NCBI RefSeq assembly: GCF_000003605.2
Contig: NW_003134395.1
Coordinates: 2,020-33,306 of the forward strand
DNA length: 31,287 nucleotides
Source: Saccoglossus kowalevskii
Lineage: Eukaryota; Hemichordata; Enteropneusta; Harrimaniidae
Direction of reading: 5' to 3'
Within the stretch, counting starts at the first letter, position 1. Every line of letters begins with the position of its first letter. Positions 1-10,149 of this stretch are shown here, piece by piece. The position numbers and the translations under genes were made by a program. Under the pieces are notes generated by a model. That model was not told the DNA's origin. It was given only the letters and a program-made list of their open reading frames with translations, and searched no databases.

Positions 1-482
1 GCGTGATTTATGATAATCGGAATATGGAGTTCACTTGCTTTGAATAAAGTATAAAGTTATTATTTGCAATTCATCAATTTGAGGAGATATCAGAACGTTT
101 TTTTTCATTTTTGACTCTATTTCAAGTGGCCTGGTCAGATTCAGCTATTCTAGTCAATTTCATGTGTGTTGTTTGCTTCCGGATCTAACTCAGCCACGAG
201 GTATCATGGGTAATAAATCTTCCATCCCAGAGTTTCAAATGGACAACTCCTAAACTAACATTGCAATCGTTGTGTGCATTTCACTCGGATCATATCAGGC
301 AAAAACTCACTAAAGAGGCCTTAGTTAGTTGATGAAGTCAAAAATTCAACGTACTATCAAGAGCCAATCAGATCGGCAATACAGTATAGAAAACTTAACC
401 AAATTGCCCAAGTCACTATCTGCTGTAAAGTATTATGTATCATAACACTAGCCGCTTTTGCAATTAATATTGCAGACTGGAC
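1..482. other. AT-rich sequence without recognisable feature
   Basis: I see no convincing exon, RNA gene or repeat here. It is ordinary AT-rich intergenic or intronic DNA leading into the TATTC microsatellite. Confidence 0.6.
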
Positions 483-532
483 TATTCTATTCTATTCTAT
501 TCTATTCTATTCTATTCTATTCTATTCTATTC
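483..532. repeat. (TATTC)10 microsatellite
   Basis: Ten uninterrupted copies of TATTC are read directly from the sequence. The absence of interruptions suggests recent expansion and probable length polymorphism. Confidence 0.98.
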
Positions 533-2249
533 ACTATTGGCGATCCATAGATGCTGAAACGCCGATAAATGATGTTACGAGAAGTACATCTGAGTGATGT
601 TTCATTTATTTGTCTACTCTGATGCCGCTGAATTTTCCAGCTTATCTGTGTGTATGTGTGTGTTTCTATTTTCATTACCATTCATTTTATTCCTTTTTTA
701 TGCGATGCTCCTGTCTCTACTCGTTGTGAAATGAACAATCCCCAGACGGAATTTCCCGACATCTGGGTTCATAGGTCATGCCTGACATCTGGGGGTCATA
801 GGTCGTACTATATATTTACAAGCAGACGTGTCCGAACACGTTTCTATCTGATTAAATGTATTCAAAATATGTCCAAGTGTGCTCAAAGTTGGTGCTCGCA
901 TATTTATCATTGGACGCTCCTGCGTGTCAACATCGCTGCGTGGTCGTCATGCCAACATGGTTACAAGAACTCTTGGTGCAAATATGATGTAGACCTGTAT
1001 CAACCTATGGGTTCTGACATCTGGTATTTCCCATGCTCTTATGAGATTCATATCTACATTCTCTAGTGCGGCAATGCGATTTTGTTAGGCGGATGACGCA
1101 TACCGGGGCGTTTTACCAACACGATCTTTGTATAAAAATGTTGCCGTGATTGTGATTTTATTACGATCGACGCATTTCCACTTGTGTAATTTAGTTTCAA
1201 GTGATTTAGGTAACCATGGAGGTAAATATTTTTTAGCTATTTTTTTTAGCTCCATGAGGTAACTATGATATTTAATTCACTATATCTTGAAATTGCAGTC
1301 ATTGTTACTATTCCCTTCCGGAGGAAATCTGTATATGTAAACGTAATTTGACGTCAGCGTGTTTTTTTTACCATTGTATTAACGGTTACGAAACATTAAC
1401 TACACTTGCCAAAAGAACCGTTTTGTTGTTTCACGCACCGCACCTACTCTTCTGAAAATGTATAGGTCAAATGAAGTGACGCCGACATGCTGCCATAATT
1501 TAAGATAAAAATTGAGATTAAAAAAAAACTCATGAACGCATGGGAACTGAACATATGGTAGAATGTACGGTTGGTATGATTTGTGATGACGTTTCTATGA
1601 CGACCTTGCAATGAAGTCAAAATGAGTCGGAGGGTAAACGTAACTGTACGTACGATACATATGCGTGGTAGTGATGGAATGTACGTTGATTTGCAGGAAA
1701 CGAAACAAAAATAATTATTGGTAGGTTGGAGATGGCTCTACCTTTTGTCTTAAATGGAGGTTCTTCAAGTTAATTCTACGTTTTGATAAAAATGTAAAGT
1801 AAAACCCTACATTTAAAAAACTCAACACAACTGAAACTTTTCGTGTATTGTTAATGATATCAGACGTTAAAAAATAGAACAGATGAATAGACTGCACTGT
1901 TTATTATTCACGAAGACAGGGGTCAATGGAAATCACAGTCAACTACATGACCCTGAAAAAAGGGCTTTTTAGTTCTACATAACTCCGAAAATGAGAACTC
2001 CCAGTTGTACAAAATGCTAACACAGTAGGGGAGGTGTTTTCCTCTTTTTTTATAAGTACCCACGGGTTGTCAAAATTTTGTTTTGAAGTTTTGTAAATTA
2101 TGTAGTTTAAAATGGACAAAAAAGTCTCCACGTGGAATTCTGAATTGGGTGTCATGACAACAGTGTGTACGGTGTGTGTAACGATAATAAAACCGCACTG
2201 TATTATATACTTATATGTGGATGTATTTCTCAATATTATTTTATTTCAG
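533..2249. other. Non-coding stretch with small local repeats
   Basis: This is mostly featureless AT-rich DNA. A 26-bp tandem duplication lies at 758-809 (GACATCTGGG..TCATAGGTC twice), and GACATCTGG recurs near 1016. At about 1209-1262, ACCATGGAGGT and GCTCCATGAGGT form an imperfect inverted repeat around a T-rich loop. A perfect CRE-type palindrome, TGACGTCA, is at 1349-1356. The open frame at 650-1066 begins at GTG rather than ATG and has a composition rich in Cys, His, Ile and Tyr, so I do not call it a gene. Confidence 0.5.
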
Positions 2250-3552
2250 GACGATAGTTATCCTTTCCAGTATTATCCGACGTTGTAATTGTTTATTTCT
2301 TTGTTTACAGTCAGGACACACCTCTATTATGAATTGGGCGGGGCAAAGCATCGCCAGTCGCGTGTCCTCACAACGTTGCGGTGTTAGTCACGTGTTTGAT
2401 ACACGCGAACTAACGAAGAACAGCTGCAGAAGACAGGCATGTTAGGACTTGTTATCACGTGACCGGGGAAAACCACGCAACTCTATTTTCAATATTGTAT
2501 TTATTAGTTTTGTTCTTCTTGTAGTTTTCATTCTAATGAAACTTGTTTAATGCAATGTTTAAAATAAATCAGAAAAACTGCCCACGCCCAATTTACCACA
2601 GTTCGTTTTAAAACTCCAAAATATGACACACGCTCTGTGCGGCATTTAATAATCATGGGATAAGGTATCCGGTACCTGTGGACATGTCCGGGTATTGCGG
2701 TCCATGCGCCGTGTTTGTCTCCGTGTGACGGCGGTGTGCTGGTGTGTACCTTATAGCCGCCTGCGGGGGTGGCTGAATTTTCTTAATAACTTTGATATAT
2801 TTTATAACCGTAACCATCTCGAAATATTAAAATTGTGACGTTATATCACGTTCTTACTTTCAACAACAGGTCAACTTTATAACACGAAACTAGTAACTGT
2901 TGCGTATGAAGAAGTTGCACGTCATTTTGAAAAGAAAAAACCAACACACACACACAAAACGTTCTACAATGTTATGTACCGAAAAGTAACGGCTAATATA
3001 ACACAGGTCATGAAGAGAGAATTCAAAATATTTTGTTATTGATTTACTCTACAAATAGCGATGATGACCACGTGATTGAAAGATGCCAACATTCTTCGTG
3101 TTTGACTCAGAAATGTGTCTTACCATCCATCCACCCGAGAGGGCGCCGTAAACTAAAATTGTATTTGCCAGTGCAGTGGCCCTTACTACGGTACCACACG
3201 AGTTGTACATTACCAATGTTTACGTAATACCATTCTCATATAATCTGAGAAACAGGATTAGATTATAATACAAAATAATTGGTTCATAAATCAAATTTAA
3301 CAGACAGTTATAGCCTAAATAAAATGACAATGTCCGGTGACTTCCTACGTCAAATCTATTTAAAGGTTTCTGTTGCAGTTTGCAATAACCCTAAACTATC
3401 ACCCTGTGGTGGCATATCGCCCTGCCTTCGTGAGACGAGTCAACGATGGTTCAATCTTGTTTTCGTAGTTTTCGCAGTGTTTTATTCACTGATTTGATTT
3501 TGATTCTAGTGTTTATTTGTGTTCAGTGGTGTTATTTCTCATAATACACGTA
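2250..3552. other. Intergenic or intronic region with a GC-richer patch
   Basis: A pyrimidine-rich splice acceptor-like TTATTTCAG ends at 2249. It is followed by a 12-codon open stretch ending in TAA at 2286-2288, and a second acceptor-like TTGTTTACAG ends at 2310. A GC box, GGGCGGGGC, is at 2337-2345. Positions 2640-2780 are clearly GC-richer than their surroundings; they contain the palindrome GGACATGTCC (2680-2689, a p53-half-site-like match) and the paired motifs ATAAGGTA and TACCTTAT. These could mark an exon end or a promoter, but nothing here decides between them. Confidence 0.35.
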
Positions 3553-4777
3553 ATGCCCGACAGGGAATTAATTGACTTCGCTGTGCGATGGGAACGAAGC
3601 CAGGTGTATCAACGCGAAGACATCTCAAGGCCTTATCACAGCGTCCAGATCAGGTCACGTGGTAAGAAATCTGCGTCGCTAAAATTTGAACATTGGTTAT
3701 CACGAAGACATGTCAATAAAACCGGTCTTGTACAAATACTTGTTGAAACGTTCATCAAACAGAAAATGTAATTTCTGAAAATGCTGACGTCCAATGCGAT
3801 GATATCAGCGTGGTTTAGCATAAGGAGGTTATTTTCGACGATATTTATGCTTAGTAAATAATGCCACGCATACTTTGCGGTCACGTATCTTCAAAATAAC
3901 ATTAACATTACACATTTTCCTGGTCAAACCGTTCAGTTTAATTGTGTCCGATGCTCAGACCACAGAGGGACTGTGCCCATACTGATCAAAAATAGTGACA
4001 ATTAATGGAACTTTCTCGCTATGAACTTAATTTTCAAAAACGTCTACAATCTTGGTAATACTGAATAATGGTTCTATATTTGGAATTCAAATTTCCTAAT
4101 ATGGTAGGATACAGATACCCCCACGCAATACGGCAAACATATGGTACGAAGTGAGTTATGACGATACGGTGACATATGTAAAATAATAAATATTATTTAG
4201 TAAATTACGGTTATATATTTGTAAATCACCAATTCCGATTTGAAACGGCAATGTGTAATATTTGCTGTGCGAGGTTTTCAGCTTTTACTATATGCCCGCA
4301 ATATGTTGGGTTCATCGCGCCTTGAGGACATGTCTGGCACAGTTGGGTCGCCACCTTCAAATACTAACCGACTCCACATACTGTTAGTGATTGCCGTCCC
4401 AGCTGGGGGCTCTGCGGGGGGTAGCGTGACCTGAAAACAACATTCCATCTAAATGCCATCCATTGTTTGCATATTTAATGAGGAAGACGAGCTCTCAAGT
4501 TGTTTTCGGCAAAAGTATCTGTTTCAGCATAAAAAGTGAAGCCTTTGTGACGATATTCATCTGTGCTTCGTCGTTAATTCGACTGAAAGGCACAGGTTCA
4601 TAACAAGCGTGTGACCTATTAATATTCCTTTACGGAGCTAAAGTTATCGGATAACTCTCGCTGTTGTCATCATTTTTACTTCTTCCAGGTTATCGCGAAA
4701 ACTTTTGTACAAATTCAGTTCAACTAACAACAGAGAAAATACCGTTATTCAATACAAAAAACGTAATCATATATTAA
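3553..4777 (+). CDS. Speculative two-exon small gene, unknown product
   Basis: The product is not recognised. A proposed first exon runs from the ATG at 3553 to 3661, where the sequence becomes GTAAGA, a good splice donor. It begins MPDRELIDFAVRWERSQVYQ, a hydrophilic, charged composition unlike most random frames nearby. The exon leaves one base of a split codon. About 1 kb downstream, a strong pyrimidine tract and acceptor (TTACTTCTTCCAG, ending 4688) open an exon whose first two bases complete that codon. The frame then continues YRENFCTNSVQLTTEK to TAA at 4775-4777, for about 65 residues in all. The start context has G at -3. Phase agreement alone has a one-in-three chance, other acceptors exist between, and no family supports it. 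Confidence 0.18.
3662..4688. other. Possible intron or intergenic DNA
   Basis: No independent gene is visible. The motif AGAGGGACTGTG (3964-3975), which recurs elsewhere in the window, lies here, flanked so that CACAG and CTGTG pair. A GC-richer stretch at 4380-4432 has no other notable structure. Confidence 0.45.
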
Positions 4778-5108
4778 AAACTTCATTCTGAATATATCTC
4801 GCCTCTCTCCACATTACATATTCACATACCACGGATAGGAATTCATTCTCTGAATACCATCATTAATGAAATTCTTTTCTGTAATATTGTATATCACCAC
4901 TGCTTGTTGCAAGACGCCATTTTTGTTTAGGTCGGTCTAGCGCGTGTTAATCTCGTGAAATATGAGAACTCAGCCCGTGGTGTTTATGTCAGAAACAATT
5001 TAGCTATATCTACACAAACGGTAGCCATATAGCGCCATCAACAAATACGTTTTTGGTTTTAACCGTGATAGTTTTTTCGTCAAATGTTGATGTTATATTT
5101 TTCAGCAG

Positions 5109-5145
<37 letters not shown>

Positions 5146-5162
5146 AATAATAATAATAATAA
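5109..5162. repeat. (AAC)n passing into (AAT)n microsatellite
   Basis: An AAC/ACA run (about 5109-5143) passes directly into an AAT run (5143-5162). This compound structure fits point mutation of one repeat type followed by expansion of the variant. Confidence 0.97.
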
Positions 5163-5580
5163 TATTAATAACCAGAATAACTAAATTATTTCACATTTCC
5201 GCGTCGTTGTATTTACCTTTAGCCACTACTACATCCATTCTGTGTAGCGCAATGTTATATATTTAATATATGCTTGTGTACGCCAAACTGTCTACACCTC
5301 TGTTTGCTTGATTGAATGGTACATTCACTGACGCTGTTACGAGTCGTGCTTGAGAAATTATATTGTCAAGACCTGACAACAAGGTATTGGGTAATTTGAT
5401 TTTATAAAAAAGGGAGGAATGTCTTCATATATGGTAATTATATGGTTCAATGGTTTTGTTAATATTGCAAGAGGACGCGACGGTGTGTTGGACAAAGTGC
5501 CATCCCATAATTCGTCTGGAGCAAAGTTTATAATTAGTTCAATATAATTTGGCAAGTGAGTAAAGGCTCCAGCTCACGGG
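5163..5580. other. Unique AT-rich DNA before the minisatellite cluster
   Basis: I see no gene, RNA or repeat. The last bases lead directly into the first truncated unit of the 84-bp array. Confidence 0.6.
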
Positions 5581-6597
5581 CACGTACATTGTCTGGTCTG
5601 TGCGGGAATAGCTCAATATTTACACGTACATTGTCTGGTCTGTGCGTGAATAGCTCATAATTAGACACGTACATTGTAAAATACATAAGACACGTAACAT
5701 ATTATGAGTGTATCTTGTCTGGTCTGTGTCGGGAAGAGCTCAACATTGTAAAATAAATAAGACACGTAATATATTAGGAGTGTACATTGTCTGGTTTGTG
5801 CATGGATAGTTCCATATTTACACCTACATTGTAAAATACATAAGACACGTAATATATTAGGAGTGTACATTATCTGGTCTGTGCATGGATAGTTCAATAT
5901 TAGACACGTACATTGTAAAATACATAAGACACGTAATATATTAGGAGTGTATATTGTCTGGTATGTGTCGGGAGTAGCTCAATATTAGACACGTACATTG
6001 TAAAATACATAAGACACGTAATATATTAGGAGTGTACATTGTCTGGTCTGTGTCGGGAGTAGCTCAATATTAGACACGTACATTGTAAAATACATAAGAC
6101 ACGTAATATATTAGGAGTGTATATTGTCTGGTCTGTGTCGGGAGTAGCTCAATATTAGACACGTACATTGTAAAATACATAAGACACGTAATATATTAGG
6201 AGTGTACATTGTCTGGTCTGTGCATGGATAGTTCAATATTAGACACGTACATTGTAAAATACATAAGACACATAATATATTAGGAGTGTACATTGTCTGG
6301 TCTGTGCATGGATAGTTCAATATTAAACACGTACATTGTAAAATACATAAGACACGTAATATATTAGGAGTGTATATTGTCTGGTCTGTGCATGGATAGT
6401 TCAATATTAGACACCTACATTGTAAAATACATAAGACACGTAATATATTAGGAGTGTACATTGTCTGGTCTGTGCATGGATAGTTCAATATTAGACACGT
6501 ACATTGTAAAACACATAAGACACGTAATATATTAGGAGTGTACATTGTCTGGTCTGTGCATGGATAGTTCAATATTTACACGTACATTGTAAAATAA
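5581..6597. repeat. Minisatellite A, 84-bp period
   Basis: The marker GGAGTGTAYATTGTCTGG recurs at 6199, 6283, 6367, 6451 and 6535, exactly 84 bp apart. I count 13 occurrences of the TCTGG marker across the array. The first two units are shortened, lacking the part around ACATAAGACACGTAATATAT. Because 84 is a multiple of three, one minus-strand frame stays open across the homogeneous part and would encode a 28-residue repeat (NYPCTDQTMYTPNIL and so on). This is a consequence of period length, not evidence for a protein. Confidence 0.96.
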
Positions 6598-6599
6598 TA

Positions 6600-8640
6600 C
6601 CCCTAATACACGACTAAAGACTCACATTACACGATAATACATGGATTACACAATAATGATACGCATTACACAGCAATATCACGTAATACTCGACCGAAGA
6701 TTCGCATTAGTAGGTAATGATACGCATTATACGGCAATAACACGTAATACACGCCTGAAGACTAGCATTACTAGATAATGATACGCATTACACAGCAGTA
6801 ACACGTAATACACAACTGAAGACTCGCATTACTAGATAATGATACGCATTACACAGCAATATCACGTAATACTCGACCGAAGATTCGCATTAGTAGGTAA
6901 TGATACGCATTACACGGCAATAACACGTAATACACGCCTGAAGACTCGCATTACTAGATAATGATACGCATTACACAGCAGTAACACGTAATACACAACT
7001 GAAGACTCGCATTACTAGATAATGATACGCATTACACAGCAATATCACGTAATACTCGACCGAAGATTCGCATTACTAGGTAATGATACGCATTACACGG
7101 CAATAACACGTAATACACAACTGAAGACTCGCATTACTAGATAATGATACGTATTACACGGCAATAACACGTAAACACAACTGAATACTCGCATTACTAG
7201 ATAATGATACGCATTACACGGCAATAACACGTAATACACGACTGAATACTCGCATTACTAGGTAATGATACGCATTACACGGCAATAACACGTAATACAC
7301 AACTGAAGACTCACATTACTAGATAATGATACGCATTACACGGCAATAACACGTAATACACAACTGAAGACTCACATTACTAGATAATGATACGCATTAC
7401 ACGGCAATAACACGTAATACACGACTGAAGACTCGCATTACTAGATAATGATACGCATTACACGGCAATAAAACGTAATACACGACTGAAGACGCGCATT
7501 ACTAGATAATGATACGCATTACACGGCAATAACACGTAATACTCGACCGAAGATTCGCATTACTAGGTAATGATACGCATTACACGGCAATAACACGTAA
7601 TACACGACTGAAGACTCGCATTACTAGATAATGATACGCATTACACAGCAGTAACACGTAATACACAACTGAAGACTCGCATTACTAGATAATGATACGC
7701 ATTACACAGCAATATCACGTAATACTCGACCGAAGATTCGCATTAGTAGGTAATGATACGCATTACACGGCAATAACACGTAATACACAACTGAAGACTC
7801 GCATTACTTGATAATGATACGCATTACACGGCAATAACACGTAATACACGACTGAATACTTGCTTTACTAGATAATGAGACGCATGACACGGCAATAACA
7901 CGTAATACACGACTGAATACTCGCATTACTAGATAATGATACGCATTACACGGCAATAACACGTAATACACGACTGAAGACTCGCATTACTAGATAATGA
8001 TACGCATTACACGGCAATAACACGTACTACACGACTGAATACCCGCATTACTAGATAATGATACGCATTACACGGCAATAACACGTAATACACGACTAAA
8101 TCACGCGTTACTTGATAATGATACGCATTACATGGCAATAAAACGTAAACACGACTGAATACTCGCATTACTAGATAATGATACGCATTACACGGCAATA
8201 ACACGTAATACACGACTGAAGACGCGCAATACGTGATGATGATACGCATTACATGGCAATAACACATAATACACGACTGAAGACTCGCATTACTGGATAA
8301 TGATACGCAGTACACGGCAATAACACGTAATACACGACTAAATCACGCGTTACTTGATAATGATACGCATTACACGGCAATAAAACGTAAACACGACTGA
8401 ATACTCGCATTACTAGATAATGATACGCATTACACGGCAATAACACATAATACACGACTGAAGACTCGCATTACTGGATAATGATACGCAGTACACGACA
8501 ATAACACGTAATACACGACTAAATCACGCGCTACTAGATAATGATACGCATTTAACGGCAACAACACGTGATACATGACTAAACCACACATTACTGAAGG
8601 CACGCATTACACAGTAATGACACATAGTACACGACTAATA
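6600..8640. repeat. Minisatellite B, 61-bp period
   Basis: Roughly 33 tandem copies of a 61-bp unit are present, with hallmarks AACACGTAATACACGACTGA and GATAATGATACGCATTACAC. Successive AACACGTAAT starts at 7531 and 7592 give the period. Both edges are more diverged than the centre. Some units are a base or two short (for example near 7170 and 8148, CGTAAACACGACTG), which breaks any long reading frame. A three-unit, 183-bp higher-order period is visible in the left part. Confidence 0.96.
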
Positions 8641-8815
8641 CATAATACTGTAAAATACTCAATACGCGACTACACCTAAATGCAACATACTCGTCAATGA
8701 AAGGAAAATTGAAGCGTAAGGTTATTTAAGAGAGATCACGTGCACAACTTTGGTAATGCGGCTGAGAAAAATCAAATAAACATCTTGTTCAACGTCAATA
8801 TGTTAACATTATAGT
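8641..8815. other. Spacer between arrays
   Basis: Non-repetitive AT-rich DNA. No gene seen. Confidence 0.55.
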
Positions 8816-9250
8816 GCATTGAAGTGGTAGTAACATTAAAATAAATAGATAACATCGAAGTGTCGGTTTAGTAATAGTATTTAACGTTGACGTTTTGGTA
8901 GCTGACATTGAGGTATTGGTTGTTAAAACTGGTTGTTAAAATTGTTAAAATGTGTCGCCAGGTCAGTCTGACAGATTTTTCAATTGTTGGTAGTTTTTTT
9001 TTTATATTTGGAAGCTAGTTGTTTCAATTGAATTATTAGTAGTTTTGTCCGCAATTGAATTGTTGATTGCTTTGTCTGTCATTGTAACTGTTGATATCTC
9101 CTTTTCTATGGCTTGGCGCTGGTAATTAACTTTGAAGTGTTGGTATCATTGAAATATTGATAGTTTTGTTTATCGTTAGATGCTGGTAGCTTAACGTTGG
9201 AGCATTGATGGCATTTAAATGTTGTTGGTTTCGTCTGTCGAATTGTACCC
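8816..9250. repeat. Decayed short-period tandem repeat
   Basis: Variants of ATTGAAGTGTTGGTAGTTTTG recur every 20 to 50 bases, for example near 8978, 9025, 9051, 9129, 9149, 9193 and 9211, usually followed by a TTTGTCTGTC-like segment. The copies are too diverged to fix one period by eye. I read this as an old minisatellite that has lost homogeneity. Confidence 0.45.
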
Positions 9251-10149
9251 TATGTTATATGTTATTAAAGTAAGATAATTGTTTGGATATTCTTTTTTTT
9301 CACATATCTTATTTATTTTAAGTTTTGGTTATTCGTGAGTGGCGATAGTTTAAATAGCACATACAAATATAATTAACATAAAATAATTTATGAAATAATG
9401 ATGATCAGATAAACGAATCTTTGAGTTTGTAAAAACTAAACTCAATGTTGAGTAAAGCAATCGCTATCTATACGTGTGACATCTTTGCTAGCACTTATCT
9501 CATATAATACCAAGTACATGGTTACGAGGTCTATATTCTTGGAATTCCACTATGCTCTTATGGTGGATATATGCAGCGACTATTTAATATATATTGAAGA
9601 TACAGACATCTTCTTATATCACGTAAACAACATTTACGCGCGTTGTAAACGTCCCGTGGGTGCAATGCCGTGCGACGACTCGGACTGTCTCGCTTAAAAA
9701 TGAAGATAAACAAAAATACTTGACACCTAGTTTTTTGCGTGAACCTAAATTTAACGAGAAGGAGACATAACTAAATGCATGACTTCCTGCCTAATGTGCG
9801 GCAATGAATAGAACCCATTGATGCGGCGTCGCTTTTAGTTGAGAAAATAAAATTTAATTATGTCATCAAATGTGAATTGCGTATCGAAGTGGCGATAAAT
9901 GATCATCATGTTCGCAGACAATTCTAGTAAAGCGAACGGGGACAAGGACATTGACTCCATGATAGGTGTAAGCTGTTATGGTATTATCCATGTATGGGGC
10001 GATAATCTACGTAGTCGTACAGGGGAAGGCAATCGTTGGCCAAGCAAACTGTGTATGTTTGTAGAAATGGGCTACAGTATTCTGCGCAGTTGTGTAAGGA
10101 AAAGTAGAGTAATTTGTGTGTGTGTGTGTGTGCAGTAGGTAAAGTAGTG
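9251..10149. other. Unique DNA between arrays, with weak small open frames
   Basis: Two short plus-strand frames are present: about 9518-9697, and 9899-10138, which runs into a short (TG)n at 10115-10132. Neither has a convincing start context or recognisable family. Otherwise this is AT-rich non-coding sequence. Confidence 0.45.

Noticed and set aside
650..1066. 138-residue plus-strand frame
   Set aside because: It begins at GTG, contains a 26-bp tandem duplication, and its composition is typical of translated AT-rich non-coding DNA.
6111..6572. 153-residue minus-strand frame with 28-residue repeats
   Set aside because: It follows from the 84-bp period being a multiple of three. Other units in the same array are frame-broken and there is no independent coding evidence.
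8007..8455. Minus-strand frames in the 61-bp array (VLLPCNAYHY repeats)
   Set aside because: The frames arise from short-unit variants in the tandem array and overlap one another. No gene is implied.
5581..8640. CRISPR array
   Set aside because: Units are contiguous and similar along their full length, with no unique spacers, and the context is eukaryotic.
10115..10132. (TG)n as a separate microsatellite feature
   Set aside because: About nine dinucleotides is short and lies at the edge of the decayed 31-bp array, so it is mentioned there only.
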